Positions 37,318-45,751 of a DNA stretch of 64,000 bases are shown one piece after another. Within the stretch, counting starts at the first letter, position 1; the number at the start of each line of letters is the position of its first letter. The DNA lies in assembly GCF_027359675.1 (NCBI RefSeq), contig NZ_CP114786.1, positions 5,058,501-5,122,500 of the forward strand. The letters are read 5' to 3'. The stretch is from Roseibium sp. Sym1. GTDB taxonomy: Bacteria; Pseudomonadota; Alphaproteobacteria; Rhizobiales; Stappiaceae. Below the pieces are notes generated by a model. It was given only the letters and a program-made list of their open reading frames with translations. It had not been told where the DNA came from and did not search any database. The translations under genes were made by a program, and so were the position numbers.

Positions 37318-38211
37318 ATGAACAAGCCCATTCGCAAAGCGGTTTTGCCGGTCGCCGGACTTGGCACGCGATTCCTGCCTGCTACGAAGGCTGTGCCGAA
37401 GGAAATGCTGACCATCGTCGATCGGCCAATTATCCAGTATGTCGTCGATGAGGCGCGGGCGGCCGGGATCGAACACATCGTTTTCGTTACGGGCCGGAAC
37501 AAGCAGGTCATCGAAGACCATTTCGACATGGCCTACGAACTGGAAGACACGCTGAGGGCGCGCAACAAGACTGCGGCGCTCGAGCTTCTGGAGCAGCATC
37601 GCCCGCAGCCCGGGGCAACCAGTTTCACGCGCCAGCAGGCGCCGCTTGGTCTCGGACATGCGATCTGGTGCGCCCGGGACATCATCGGCGACGAGCCGTT
37701 CGCGATCCTGCTGCCGGACGTGATCATCAAGTCGAAAGTCAGCTGTCTCAAGCAGATGGTGGACATCTACGAGCATGCCGGGGGCAACATCATCGCCGTC
37801 GAGGAAGTGCCGGAAGACCAGACGCACAATTACGGGATTGTCGAGCTCTCCAACGAAATCGGCAAGAACGCCCACAAAATCACGAACATGGTCGAGAAAC
37901 CGCCGCAGGGCACGGCGCCGTCCAACCTTCAGATTACCGGGCGCTACATTCTCCAGCCGGAAATATTTGATCTTCTGTCCAAACAGGCAACGGGTGCGGG
38001 CGGTGAAATCCAGTTGACCGACAGCATGTTGGCCCTGATGAAGAACCAGCCTTTCGCCTCCCTGAAATTCGAAGGCCGCAGCTACGATTGCGGCAACAAG
38101 GTCGGGTTCCTGAGCGCGAATATCGCGTTCGGAATGGACGATCCCAAACTCGCTCACGACCTTGTTCCCTTCATGCAGGAAATGATCGATCATCCCGAGG
38201 CTGCGGAATAA
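37318..38211 (+). CDS. galU: UTP-glucose-1-phosphate uridylyltransferase
   Basis: The 297-residue protein begins with the nucleotidyltransferase motif VLPVAGLGTRFLPATKAVPKEML and contains VDRPIIQYVVDEA, GLGHAIWCAR, LLPDVII (metal-binding Asp), IVEKPP-like NMVEKPPQG and FEGRSYDCGNKVGFL. It makes UDP-glucose for polysaccharides and glycolipids. It is followed by a terminator at 38263-38296, then the nucleotide-sugar dehydrogenase gene, so the two have separate transcripts although functionally related. Confidence 0.97.
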   Translation: MNKPIRKAVLPVAGLGTRFLPATKAVPKEMLTIVDRPIIQYVVDEARAAGIEHIVFVTGRNKQVIEDHFDMAYELEDTLRARNKTAALELLEQHRPQPGATSFTRQQAPLGLGHAIWCARDIIGDEPFAILLPDVIIKSKVSCLKQMVDIYEHAGGNIIAVEEVPEDQTHNYGIVELSNEIGKNAHKITNMVEKPPQGTAPSNLQITGRYILQPEIFDLLSKQATGAGGEIQLTDSMLALMKNQPFASLKFEGRSYDCGNKVGFLSANIAFGMDDPKLAHDLVPFMQEMIDHPEAAE

Positions 38212-38262
38212 GTCGCCAACCGCCCTGAGCGGACTTGAAAATCCTTTGGAGAACAGACTAGG

Positions 38263-38296
38263 AAGGGCCGGGTCTCCTCGCGGGGACCCGGCCCTT
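38263..38296 (+). terminator. Terminator after galU
   Basis: AAGGGCCGGGTCTCC and GGGGACCCGGCCCTT pair over 15 positions with one G-U, a 4-base loop and a short pyrimidine tail, 51 bases past galU. Confidence 0.85.
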
Positions 38297-38316
38297 TCCC
38301 TTGGCCCATATCCGGA

Positions 38317-39627
38317 ATGTCCATGCCCAGCAGCTCCCTGAAGTCCCTCAAGATTGCCGTCATCGGTCTCGGCTATGTCGGTTTACCGGTGGCCACGGCT
38401 TTTGCAGCCTGCGGCTTCGACGTGGTCGGTTTTGACATCAACCGCAGACGTCTCGATGAATTGCGCCAGGGCCGGGACAGCACCGCCTCGGTATCCAGCG
38501 CGGAACTCGAACAGCCCACGCTGGCATTTTCGGATCGCGAACAGGACCTCGGCGACCGGGACATCCTGATCGTCGCGGTGCCGACCCCGGTGGATGAGGT
38601 CAAACGGCCGGACCTGACGCCGTTCCGCAAGGCCGCGGAAACTGTCGGTCGGAACATGAAACCCGGCGCGATCGCCGTGTTCGAATCCACGGTGTTCCCT
38701 GGGGCCACGGAAGAGGTCGCGGTACCCATCCTGGAGCGGGAATCCGGCTTGCGGCTCGGTGAAGGGTTCGAGGTCGGGTATTCACCGGAGCGGATCAACC
38801 CTGGCGACTCGGCACGCGGGTTCGCCGAAATCACCAAGATCGTCTCGGGGTCCTCGGCAAAAGCCGCCGAAGTGCTGGAAACCGTCTACGGCACCGTGGT
38901 GACCGCGGGCATTCACCGCGCGCCGTCCATCAAGGTGGCAGAAGCTGCCAAGGTGATCGAGAACACCCAGCGGGATCTCAACATTGCCCTGATGAACGAA
39001 CTCGCCATGCTGTTTCACCTGATGGGGATCGATACGCGTGATGTGCTAAAGGGCGCAGCGACCAAATGGAACTTTCTGCCCTTTCAGCCCGGGCTGGTCG
39101 GAGGTCACTGCATCGGTGTCGATCCCTATTACCTGACGCACAAGGCGCATGAGATCGGAATGACACCCCAGGTCATTCTGGCCGGACGGGGAACCAACGA
39201 GGCTATGCCAGGTTTTGTCGCCGGCAAGATAATTCAGGAGTGTGTCCGTCTCAGACTGCCGAGCCCGCCGAAAATCGCGGTGCTTGGCATCACCTACAAG
39301 GCCAACGTGCCCGACACGCGCAATTCCAAGGTCGTCGACCTGATCCGCGAACTGGAGAAATTCGGAGCAACGGTCCTTGTCCATGACCCGTTGGCCGATC
39401 CGGATGAGGTGGCGGAAGAATATGGAATCACTCTGACCCCGGCAGATCAATTCGGAGAGGCGGATGTCGCTGTGCTTGCCGTTCCGCATTCGAAATTTTG
39501 CCAAGGAGAAACCGGCTGGCAAACACTCACAGCCGTTCTGAAGGACAAAAAAGGCCTCGTGGCAGATATTCCGGCCGCCTTGGACAGGGAATCGATTCCT
39601 GAGGGTGTCCGTCTCTGGCGCCTTTGA
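38317..39627 (+). CDS. Nucleotide-sugar dehydrogenase (TviB/WbpO-like)
   Basis: The 436-residue UDP-sugar dehydrogenase has the NAD-binding GLGYVGLPVATAFA, the substrate motif IVAVPTPVDE, STVFPGATEEV, and the active-site cysteine in LVGGHCIGVDPYYLT. The C-terminal domain has GITYKANVPDTRNSKVVDL. The CIGVDPYYLT variant fits enzymes acting on UDP-N-acetyl-hexosamines (TviB, WbpO) rather than UDP-glucose, where CLPKD-type motifs are usual; this is inference. It makes uronic acids for capsule or O-antigen. Another in-frame ATG is at 38323. No other capsule genes adjoin. Confidence 0.9.
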   Translation: MSMPSSSLKSLKIAVIGLGYVGLPVATAFAACGFDVVGFDINRRRLDELRQGRDSTASVSSAELEQPTLAFSDREQDLGDRDILIVAVPTPVDEVKRPDLTPFRKAAETVGRNMKPGAIAVFESTVFPGATEEVAVPILERESGLRLGEGFEVGYSPERINPGDSARGFAEITKIVSGSSAKAAEVLETVYGTVVTAGIHRAPSIKVAEAAKVIENTQRDLNIALMNELAMLFHLMGIDTRDVLKGAATKWNFLPFQPGLVGGHCIGVDPYYLTHKAHEIGMTPQVILAGRGTNEAMPGFVAGKIIQECVRLRLPSPPKIAVLGITYKANVPDTRNSKVVDLIRELEKFGATVLVHDPLADPDEVAEEYGITLTPADQFGEADVAVLAVPHSKFCQGETGWQTLTAVLKDKKGLVADIPAALDRESIPEGVRLWRL

Positions 39628-39811
39628 TTTCGCGACACAAATTCGAATGCGTGTGCGCCGGTTTCGCGGCAGGGTTGATCGCCGGGCCTGTCCGCACGTT
39701 CATCTGTCGGCAATCGGGCCTGTGCTGACGTAGGGGATTTCGCGGAAATTAGAGATCTGTGAAAGATTTCGAGCCGTATACTGGTCGGGTTCAGAAAAGG
39801 AGACACCGACC

Positions 39812-40246
39812 ATGGCTCATGCTCGTTTCTGGAAGTTGGCTGCGGCGGCCGCGACAAGCGTGCTGCTTGCGACCAGTGCCGCAACGGCGGAAGACAGCCT
39901 CGACGCCTCGGCATTTCAGAAGATCATCAAGAACCAGATGAGCGCCTTTGCCTCTGGCAATGCCAAGGCTGCGTTTTCGTTCGCAACCAATTCCCTGCAA
40001 CAACGGTTCCAGAACCCCGAATTGTTCATGGAGATGGTCCGGCAAGGCTACCAGCCGGTTTACCATCCCAAGAGCGTCACGTTCGGTCAGTCGAAGATGA
40101 CCAAACTCGGTCCGACGCAGGAAGTCTACGTCACGGGACCAAAGGGCAAAAACTGGCTGGCTCTCTACAGTTTCGAGCAGCAGGATGACGGAACCTGGCG
40201 CATTTCGGGTTGCTACCTGACCACGTCTCCCGGCTTCTCCGCCTGA
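39812..40246 (+). CDS. DUF4864 exported protein
   Basis: The 144-residue protein has a Sec signal (HARFWKLAAAAATSVLLATSAATAED) followed by the DUF4864 domain: IIKNQMSAFASGNAKAAFSFATNSLQQRF, QGYQPVYHPKSVTFG and a C-terminal DGTWRISGCYL. This NTF2-like family is common in alphaproteobacteria and has no assigned function. It is convergent with tgt (33-base gap); a 7-bp hairpin at 40274-40291 overlaps the tgt stop. Confidence 0.88.
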   Translation: MAHARFWKLAAAAATSVLLATSAATAEDSLDASAFQKIIKNQMSAFASGNAKAAFSFATNSLQQRFQNPELFMEMVRQGYQPVYHPKSVTFGQSKMTKLGPTQEVYVTGPKGKNWLALYSFEQQDDGTWRISGCYLTTSPGFSA

Positions 40247-40279
40247 ACCAGGTGAGGATCAGGTTGGGCGATACCGGCT

Positions 40280-41431
40280 CTAAAGGGCCGGGATGTCGCC
40301 TTTCGCCCAGTTTGCCTTGGTCTCGGCGTAAAAGTCCTCGAAGCGGCCCTGTTCGATGGCATCGCGCATACCCTGCATGAGCGTCTGGTAATAGGCGATA
40401 TTGTTCCAGGTCAGCAACATGCCCGCCAGTCCCTCGCCTGCCCGCACAAGGTGGTGGAGGTAGGCGCGGCTGTAAACGCTTGTCGCCTGGCAGGCACTTT
40501 CTTCGTCGAGTGGCCGCGGATCTTCCTGGTGGCGGGCGTTCTTGAGGTTCACCTTCCCGAACCGCGTATAGGCCAGGCCGTGACGTCCGGCCCGGGTCGG
40601 CATGACACAGTCGAACTGGTCTATGCCGCGCTTCACGCTTTCCAACAGGTCATCCGGTGTACCGACCCCCATCAGGTAGCGCGGTTTGTCCACGGGCATC
40701 GCGGGAGTGGTGATGTCGAGCATCTGCAGCATGACATCCTGCGGTTCGCCGACCGCCAGACCGCCAACCGAATACCCCTCGAAGGGCATCTTCGCCAGTT
40801 CCTCCGCCGAGCGGATGCGCAGGTCCGGCTGGTCGCCCCCCTGAACGATGCCGTAGAGCCCCTGCCCCTTACCGGGTCCGCCCATGTCCTCGAACTGGCG
40901 TCGTGAACGGTCTGCCCATCTGAGCGACAATTCCATAGCCCGCTGCACCTCTTCCCTGGGGCTGGGCAACTTGATGCATTCGTCGAGCTGCATCTGGATG
41001 TCCGAGCCGAGCAGCCCCTGGATTTCAACGGATCGTTCCGGGGTCAGGTGATATTTCTGCCCGTCGATGTGGCTCTGGAACCGGACACCGTCTTCGTCCA
41101 ATTTGCGCAATTGCGCCAGCGACATGACCTGAAATCCGCCGCTGTCCGTCAGGATCGTATGCGGCCAGTTCATGAACTTGTGCAGGCCGCCAAGTCTCGC
41201 CACCCGTTCCGCGGTTGGCCGCAGCATCAGGTGATAGGTGTTGCCGAGCACGACGTCGGCCCCTGTCTCGCGTACCTGCTCAGGGTACATGGCCTTGACG
41301 GTCGCCTGTGTGCCGACGGGCATGAAGGCCGGCGTGCGAACGGTTCCGTGGGGCGTGGTGATTTCTCCGCACCGGGCCGCGCCGTCGGTCTTGATCAGTT
41401 TGAAGTCGAATGTGTTGGTGGTGTCGCTCAT
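40280..41431 (-). CDS. tgt: Queuine/preQ1 tRNA-ribosyltransferase
   Basis: The 383-residue TIM-barrel enzyme has the active-site Asp regions [18 protein letters not shown] and [18 protein letters not shown], with [15 protein letters not shown] at the N-terminal side. It exchanges guanine 34 for preQ1 in GUN-anticodon tRNAs. The usual zinc-binding cysteines near the C-terminus are mostly missing: [20 protein letters not shown] keeps one of three. It sits 9 bases downstream of queA, so the two form an operon. Confidence 0.97.
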   Translation of the reverse strand: MSDTTNTFDFKLIKTDGAARCGEITTPHGTVRTPAFMPVGTQATVKAMYPEQVRETGADVVLGNTYHLMLRPTAERVARLGGLHKFMNWPHTILTDSGGFQVMSLAQLRKLDEDGVRFQSHIDGQKYHLTPERSVEIQGLLGSDIQMQLDECIKLPSPREEVQRAMELSLRWADRSRRQFEDMGGPGKGQGLYGIVQGGDQPDLRIRSAEELAKMPFEGYSVGGLAVGEPQDVMLQMLDITTPAMPVDKPRYLMGVGTPDDLLESVKRGIDQFDCVMPTRAGRHGLAYTRFGKVNLKNARHQEDPRPLDEESACQATSVYSRAYLHHLVRAGEGLAGMLLTWNNIAYYQTLMQGMRDAIEQGRFEDFYAETKANWAKGDIPAL

Positions 41432-41440
41432 CTAACGTCC

Positions 41441-42514
41441 TCAGACAGCCTCGTTGCCGGGAAACAGCAGGGAGGCGTCGCCGTAGCTGTAAAAACGATA
41501 CTCCCGGTCGATCGCGTGGGCGTAGGCCGCGCGCATGGTCTCCAGGCCGGAAAATGCCGAGACCAGCATGAACAGGGTTGACCGTGGCAAGTGGAAATTG
41601 GTCATCAGGGCATCGATTGCCCTGAACTTGTAGCCGGGGGTGATGAAAATTGAGGTTTCGCCCTTGAAGGGGGAGATTGCCCCTGTTTTGCGGGCCGAAC
41701 TTTCCAGGATCCTCAACGACGTCGTGCCGACGCTGACGACCTTGTTGCCGCGCGCCTTGACCGCCAGAAGTGCCTCGGCGGTCGCCTTCGACACTTCGCC
41801 CCACTCGGCATGCATCTTGTGATCGTCCGTGTCGTCCGCCTTCACCGGCAGGAAGGTGCCTGCGCCCACATGCAGGGTGACACGATGCTGTTCTATGCCT
41901 CGCTCCCGAAGCGCCTGCAGAAGATCCGGCGTGAAGTGAAGTCCCGCGGTCGGGGCCGCGACCGCGCCGTCCTTCTCTGCGAAGATCGTCTGGTAGTCCT
42001 GCCGGTCCTGGTCGTCCTCGCCCCGTTTCTGGGCGATATAGGGCGGCAGCGGAATATGCCCGACGGCCGCGATTGCCGCATCGAGTTCCGGCCCGGAACG
42101 GTCGAACACCAGCAGGACCTCCCCGCCGTCGGCCTTGCCGGCGACTTCCGCGGTCAATCGGGTGCCGAAGCCCTCGAACAGGACATCGTCCCCCACCTGA
42201 AGCTTCTTCGCGGGTCGCACAAAGGCCTTCCATCGGTCCGGCCCCGCCCTAAGGTGCAGGGTTGCGCCGATACCGGCGGAAATCTCGCCCCGCAGGCGGG
42301 TTCCCTCCAGCTGGGCAGGTATCACGCGCGTGTCGTTGAAGACCAGCGCATCGCCAGGTTCCAGCAGTCCGGGCAGATCCCTGACGCCCCGGTCGCTCAA
42401 TTCCTGATCCGCGCCTGGATGCACGACAAGCATGCGGGCCGCATCGCGCGGACGCGCCGGACGCAGGGCAATGCGATCATTGGGAAGAACAAAATCGAAC
42501 TGGTCGACGCGCAT
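41441..42514 (-). CDS. queA: S-adenosylmethionine:tRNA ribosyltransferase-isomerase
   Basis: The 357-residue protein has the QueA sequence [85 protein letters not shown] and [22 protein letters not shown] C-terminus. It makes epoxyqueuosine from preQ1-modified tRNA, the step after Tgt. Queuosine-type riboswitch structure was not recognised upstream. It is divergent from the small binding-protein gene at 42716. Confidence 0.97.
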   Translation of the reverse strand: MRVDQFDFVLPNDRIALRPARPRDAARMLVVHPGADQELSDRGVRDLPGLLEPGDALVFNDTRVIPAQLEGTRLRGEISAGIGATLHLRAGPDRWKAFVRPAKKLQVGDDVLFEGFGTRLTAEVAGKADGGEVLLVFDRSGPELDAAIAAVGHIPLPPYIAQKRGEDDQDRQDYQTIFAEKDGAVAAPTAGLHFTPDLLQALRERGIEQHRVTLHVGAGTFLPVKADDTDDHKMHAEWGEVSKATAEALLAVKARGNKVVSVGTTSLRILESSARKTGAISPFKGETSIFITPGYKFRAIDALMTNFHLPRSTLFMLVSAFSGLETMRAAYAHAIDREYRFYSYGDASLLFPGNEAV

Positions 42515-42715
42515 GGCGGCCTTGATGCTGTTTCAGTCGGGAAAGACAACGCCCTGGCATTTGCCCCGGCGCCGGGTGTTCCGCTCTTAGCCTCATGCCC
42601 CCTGGCGGTCAACCGGCGGAATGCGGGACACAGCCGCTGCCAGTTCGGTTCTTTTTGTCATGTCGGAACATGGCTTGTCAGGAATGCCACTATCGACGGG
42701 TGCGCGGGAGCGACT

Positions 42716-43456
42716 ATGTTAAGCATGAACAGATCAGGCGTTTTCATGCGTTTTACAGTTCTTTTGTTCAGTCTGTTGGGCGTTCAAGGGGCCTTGGCGA
42801 CGACGCCTGCCACTCTTGATGTCATAGCAGTCGAGTATCCGCCCTATACCAGTTCGGAGCGCGCGGACGACGGTCTCGTGTTTCGGGAACTCCGTAACTA
42901 CCTGATCGCACGCAATCTCCCGATCACCATCAGGGCGCGGTTTCTGCCGCCCGCGCGTGCCCAGAACGCGGTCGATACCGTCGACTGGTGCATGGCCCTC
43001 TACCCGCCTTCGGAAAACACTCCACATGTGTTCAGAAGGATAGGTAACAGCAAGGTTACACTGGGTCTTGCGAGGATTAGGAGAACGGAGGCCTTTTCCT
43101 GGGAAAATGCCGACTATTTCAAAGACAAAAGGATTGCCTTGTTGCGAACTGTTTCCATGCCACAGGCCTGGAAACCCTTTGAAGAGGCAGGCGCTGAATT
43201 CGTTTTCGTGGAAGCAATGGATCAGGCCCTGAATATGGTGTTACAGGGTTTCGCCGACTACGCCGTCGTTGACAGCGGAGGTCTTGAAGCGTTTGACAGG
43301 ACCCGCTCCGATGGGCCCGAACTGGAACTTTCAAGGCAGGCGGTCCAGGAGTTTCCCGTCGGTGTTTATCTCAGCGCACGCTGCAGCGACATACTCGGAC
43401 CTCCGGAGAGGGACGAAAAAGGCGCGGCCGAAAAGACCGCGCCCTTGCAGAACTAG
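42716..43456 (+). CDS. Small periplasmic substrate-binding-like protein (family 3 type)
   Basis: The 246-residue protein starts with a Sec signal (MRFTVLLFSLLGVQGALATT) after a short basic leader, and shows a type-3 periplasmic binding pattern: LDVIAVEYPPYTS, ALYPPSENTPHVFRRIG, FKDKRIALLRTVSMPQAW, and QGFADYAVVDSGGLEAF. The start at 42716 follows GGGAG at a good distance. It is an orphan: no transporter is adjacent, and related stand-alone proteins are often extracellular sensors or amino-acid binding. Its last ~12 codons contain the terminator hairpin of the convergent cyclophilin operon. Confidence 0.72.
   Translation: MLSMNRSGVFMRFTVLLFSLLGVQGALATTPATLDVIAVEYPPYTSSERADDGLVFRELRNYLIARNLPITIRARFLPPARAQNAVDTVDWCMALYPPSENTPHVFRRIGNSKVTLGLARIRRTEAFSWENADYFKDKRIALLRTVSMPQAWKPFEEAGAEFVFVEAMDQALNMVLQGFADYAVVDSGGLEAFDRTRSDGPELELSRQAVQEFPVGVYLSARCSDILGPPERDEKGAAEKTAPLQN
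43416..43443 (-). terminator. Terminator of the coaD-cyclophilin operon, inside the 3' end of the convergent gene
   Basis: On the minus strand GGCGCGG, a 9-base loop and CCGCGCC are followed by TTTTTCG. The hairpin (43421-43443) lies inside the last codons of the plus-strand binding-protein gene. Confidence 0.82.
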
Positions 43457-43467
43457 GTAAAACCCGA

Positions 43468-43941
43468 TCAGGCCGCGTCGGCCGCCACTTTCAAGGACAC
43501 GATATTGTCCGGGTTGGCGACCGGCTCGCCGCGCTTGATCTTGTCGACATTGTCCATGCCTTCGATCACCTGGCCCCAGACCGTGTACTGGCCGTCGAGC
43601 CAGGGCGCGTCGGTGAAGCAGATGAAGAACTGGCTGTCGCCGGAATTCGGATCCATGGCACGGGCCATGGAACAGGTGCCGCGAACATGCTTCTCGTTGC
43701 TGAACTCGGCTTTCAGTTTCTGGCCGGAGCCTCCAGTACCGGTGCCCTGAGGACAGCCGGTTTGCGCCATGAAGCCGTCGATCACGCGGTGGAACACGAT
43801 GCCGTCGTAAAACCCTTCGCGCACGAGTTCCTTGATACGGGCAACATGGGTCGGTGCCAGATCCGGTTTCATCTCGATCACGATCGGTCCCTGGCTGGTT
43901 TCCATCAGCAAGGTGTTTTCGGCGTCTTTGATATCGGCCAT
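43468..43941 (-). CDS. Peptidyl-prolyl cis-trans isomerase, cytoplasmic cyclophilin
   Basis: The 157-residue cyclophilin has the active-site set FHRVIDGFMAQTGCPQGTGTGGSG, FSNEKHVRGTCSMARA, SGDSQFFICFTDAPWLDGQYTVWGQV. The start at 43941 has AGGAGC about 6 bases upstream; an upstream in-frame ATG at 43977 lacks one. No signal peptide is present, so it acts in the cytoplasm. It is the last gene of a coaD / exported cyclophilin / cytoplasmic cyclophilin series. Confidence 0.94.
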   Translation of the reverse strand: MADIKDAENTLLMETSQGPIVIEMKPDLAPTHVARIKELVREGFYDGIVFHRVIDGFMAQTGCPQGTGTGGSGQKLKAEFSNEKHVRGTCSMARAMDPNSGDSQFFICFTDAPWLDGQYTVWGQVIEGMDNVDKIKRGEPVANPDNIVSLKVAADAA

Positions 43942-43989
43942 CGGGTAAGCTCCTTGGGTCTGTTTGAATGGGGGCACGTGTCCCGTGCG

Positions 43990-44526
43990 TTATTGTGCGT
44001 CCGCAGCGACCTGCATCTTGACGATCTTGTCCGGGTTTGCCGGCGGTTCGCCGCGGGTGATGTTGTCGACGAATTCCATGCCGTCGACGACTTCACCGAA
44101 GACGGTGTACTGGCCGTTCAGGAAGTCTCCGTCGTCGAACATGATGAAAAACTGGGAATTGGCACTGTCGGGGTTGGCAGCGCGCGCCATTCCGAGGGTG
44201 CCACGCTTGAAGGGGGCACTTGAGAATTCCGCTTTCAGGTCGGGTTCCGGGGAACCGCCCCGACCGGTGCCCGTCGGGTCGCCGGTCTGGGCCATGAAGC
44301 CCTCGATCACGCGATGAAAGACGATGCCGTCATAAAATCCGTCCCGCGCAAGTTTCTTGATGCGCGCGACGTGGTTCGGTGCGAGATCCGGACGGAGCTG
44401 GATGACAACACGGCCGTCCTTCAGGTCCAGAAAGAGCGTGTTCTCCGGATCGCCTTGTGCGTTGGCAACTGCGGGAAGAACAAACAGCGAGGCCAGAACA
44501 GTGAGGATTGCAAAAAATCGTGACAC
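43990..44526 (-). CDS. Peptidyl-prolyl cis-trans isomerase, exported cyclophilin
   Basis: The 178-residue protein has a Sec signal (RFFAILTVLASLFVLPAVANAQ) and the same cyclophilin core as its downstream neighbour: FHRVIEGFMAQTGDPTGTGRGGS, GMARAANPDSANSQFFIMFDDG, FLNGQYTVFGEV. It should fold periplasmic proteins. The two genes look like a tandem duplication with a gained or lost export signal. It starts 42 bases after coaD. Confidence 0.95.
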   Translation of the reverse strand: MSRFFAILTVLASLFVLPAVANAQGDPENTLFLDLKDGRVVIQLRPDLAPNHVARIKKLARDGFYDGIVFHRVIEGFMAQTGDPTGTGRGGSPEPDLKAEFSSAPFKRGTLGMARAANPDSANSQFFIMFDDGDFLNGQYTVFGEVVDGMEFVDNITRGEPPANPDKIVKMQVAADAQ

Positions 44527-44568
44527 TGGAAACTCCTAGGGTTCGGTCCAGGTTCGGTGTGAAACGTA

Positions 44569-45075
44569 TCAGTTGACGGGTCGTGCCCGATTGCGCAGTG
44601 GTTCGGCAACCGGCTTGGGCACGAAGGCGGAGATTTCCCCGCCCATTTTTGCGATCTGGCGCACCAACGTGGCGGTGATGTGGCGCACATTCGGGGACGC
44701 AGGCAGAAACACGGTCCGGATATCCGGCTCCAGCGTTCCGTTCATGCCGGCCATCTGCATTTCGTAGTCGAGATCCGTGCCGTCCCGCAGACCGCGGACA
44801 AGATAGGCCGCCCCTTGGCTTCGGGCGGTGTTGATGACCAGATCGTCAAAGGCGATCACGTCGATCCGTTCAGCTTCCTGCGGTGTGAATTCCGCCTTGG
44901 CCGAAGCGTGGATCAGCTCAACCCGTTCCTCGAACGAAAACAGCGGATTCTTCCCGGGATGAATTCCGATCGCGACCACCACCATGTCGGCCAGCGCGAG
45001 TGACTGGCGTAAAATGTCCATGTGGCCGTTGGTAACGGGGTCGAAGGATCCCGGGTAAAGCGCAATACGAGTCAT
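44569..45075 (-). CDS. coaD: Phosphopantetheine adenylyltransferase
   Basis: The 168-residue protein begins [21 protein letters not shown], the T/HxGH nucleotidyltransferase motif of CoaD, and has [45 protein letters not shown] and [16 protein letters not shown]. It makes dephospho-CoA from phosphopantetheine and ATP. ATG at 45075 matches the family start; the frame is open 12 codons upstream. It is the first gene before the two cyclophilins. Confidence 0.97.
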   Translation of the reverse strand: MTRIALYPGSFDPVTNGHMDILRQSLALADMVVVAIGIHPGKNPLFSFEERVELIHASAKAEFTPQEAERIDVIAFDDLVINTARSQGAAYLVRGLRDGTDLDYEMQMAGMNGTLEPDIRTVFLPASPNVRHITATLVRQIAKMGGEISAFVPKPVAEPLRNRARPVN

Positions 45076-45239
45076 GGCTCCTTCCTTACTCTGCCTGACA
45101 TGAGCGAACAAGGGAAAGCCGACCCATTCCGCCTATCTGCCAATAACTGACAAGATGTGACGGCCGTCACATCTCTCTTTTCAGCAATGTTCCAAGGTGG
45201 ATCCATCGAAATCAAATGGCGTGAGCAGGAGCCAGTACC

Positions 45240-45656
45240 ATGAGGAGCACTACCAATACCCCCCGGACCGCACCGAAAAGCGCGGCGCAGCCGTTTTCCT
45301 TTCGTGCGAAGGCCGTCGATCCGGCCGTCCATGTCAAGATGGCCGCTGTCTTCGTGCTGGCCCTCCTGACAATGATTGCAGCGGGCGTCATGACCATGCA
45401 CCCGAGCAACGCTTCCCAGGCCGAGGACCTGACCAACCCGGCAACACAGGGTCTGACAGCGACCAAGAGCGACCGGGTAGCCGTCTCGCAGAGCAATGAC
45501 AGGTGCAAATCCCAGGCATGGGGTGCCTGGAGCGAGGATTGCGCGGCATCCCTGACCGGCGCGGCCCGTGTCCGCAACGTGTCCTTCGTTACCGTTCAGA
45601 CCTCGAAGCCAAGCGTCAATGAAACCATCCTGGCCCGGTACCCGACGGCCAACTAG
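45240..45656 (+). CDS. Membrane-anchored hypothetical protein
   Basis: The 138-residue protein has a basic, Thr/Pro-rich N-terminus (~30 residues), one hydrophobic helix (VKMAAVFVLALLTMIAAGVMTM, ~32-53) and a C-terminal part that ends FVTVQTSKPSVNETILARYP. Two cysteines in DRCKSQAWGAWSEDC could form a periplasmic disulfide. I do not recognise the family. It is divergent from coaD and convergent with gyrA, with a shared terminator at 45692-45723. High codon G+C supports it as a real gene. Confidence 0.65.
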   Translation: MRSTTNTPRTAPKSAAQPFSFRAKAVDPAVHVKMAAVFVLALLTMIAAGVMTMHPSNASQAEDLTNPATQGLTATKSDRVAVSQSNDRCKSQAWGAWSEDCAASLTGAARVRNVSFVTVQTSKPSVNETILARYPTAN

Positions 45657-45691
45657 GTTCTTTTCAAAAGACCCTCCTCCCCGTAACGGCA

Positions 45692-45723
45692 AACAGCGGC
45701 TCAGGTTTCACCCTGGCCGCTGT
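45692..45723. terminator. Terminator between the hypothetical gene and gyrA
   Basis: AACAGCGGC and GCCGCTGTT, with an inner CAGG/CCTG, form a hairpin between two convergent genes; short T-rich flanks follow on the plus strand (GTTGTCGTTTT). Confidence 0.75.
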
Positions 45724-45751
45724 TGTCGTTTTGCAGAGGTGTTTTTCCGGA

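Noticed and set aside
42515..42715. PreQ1 riboswitch upstream of queA
   Set aside because: No short hairpin plus pseudoknot tail pattern was found.
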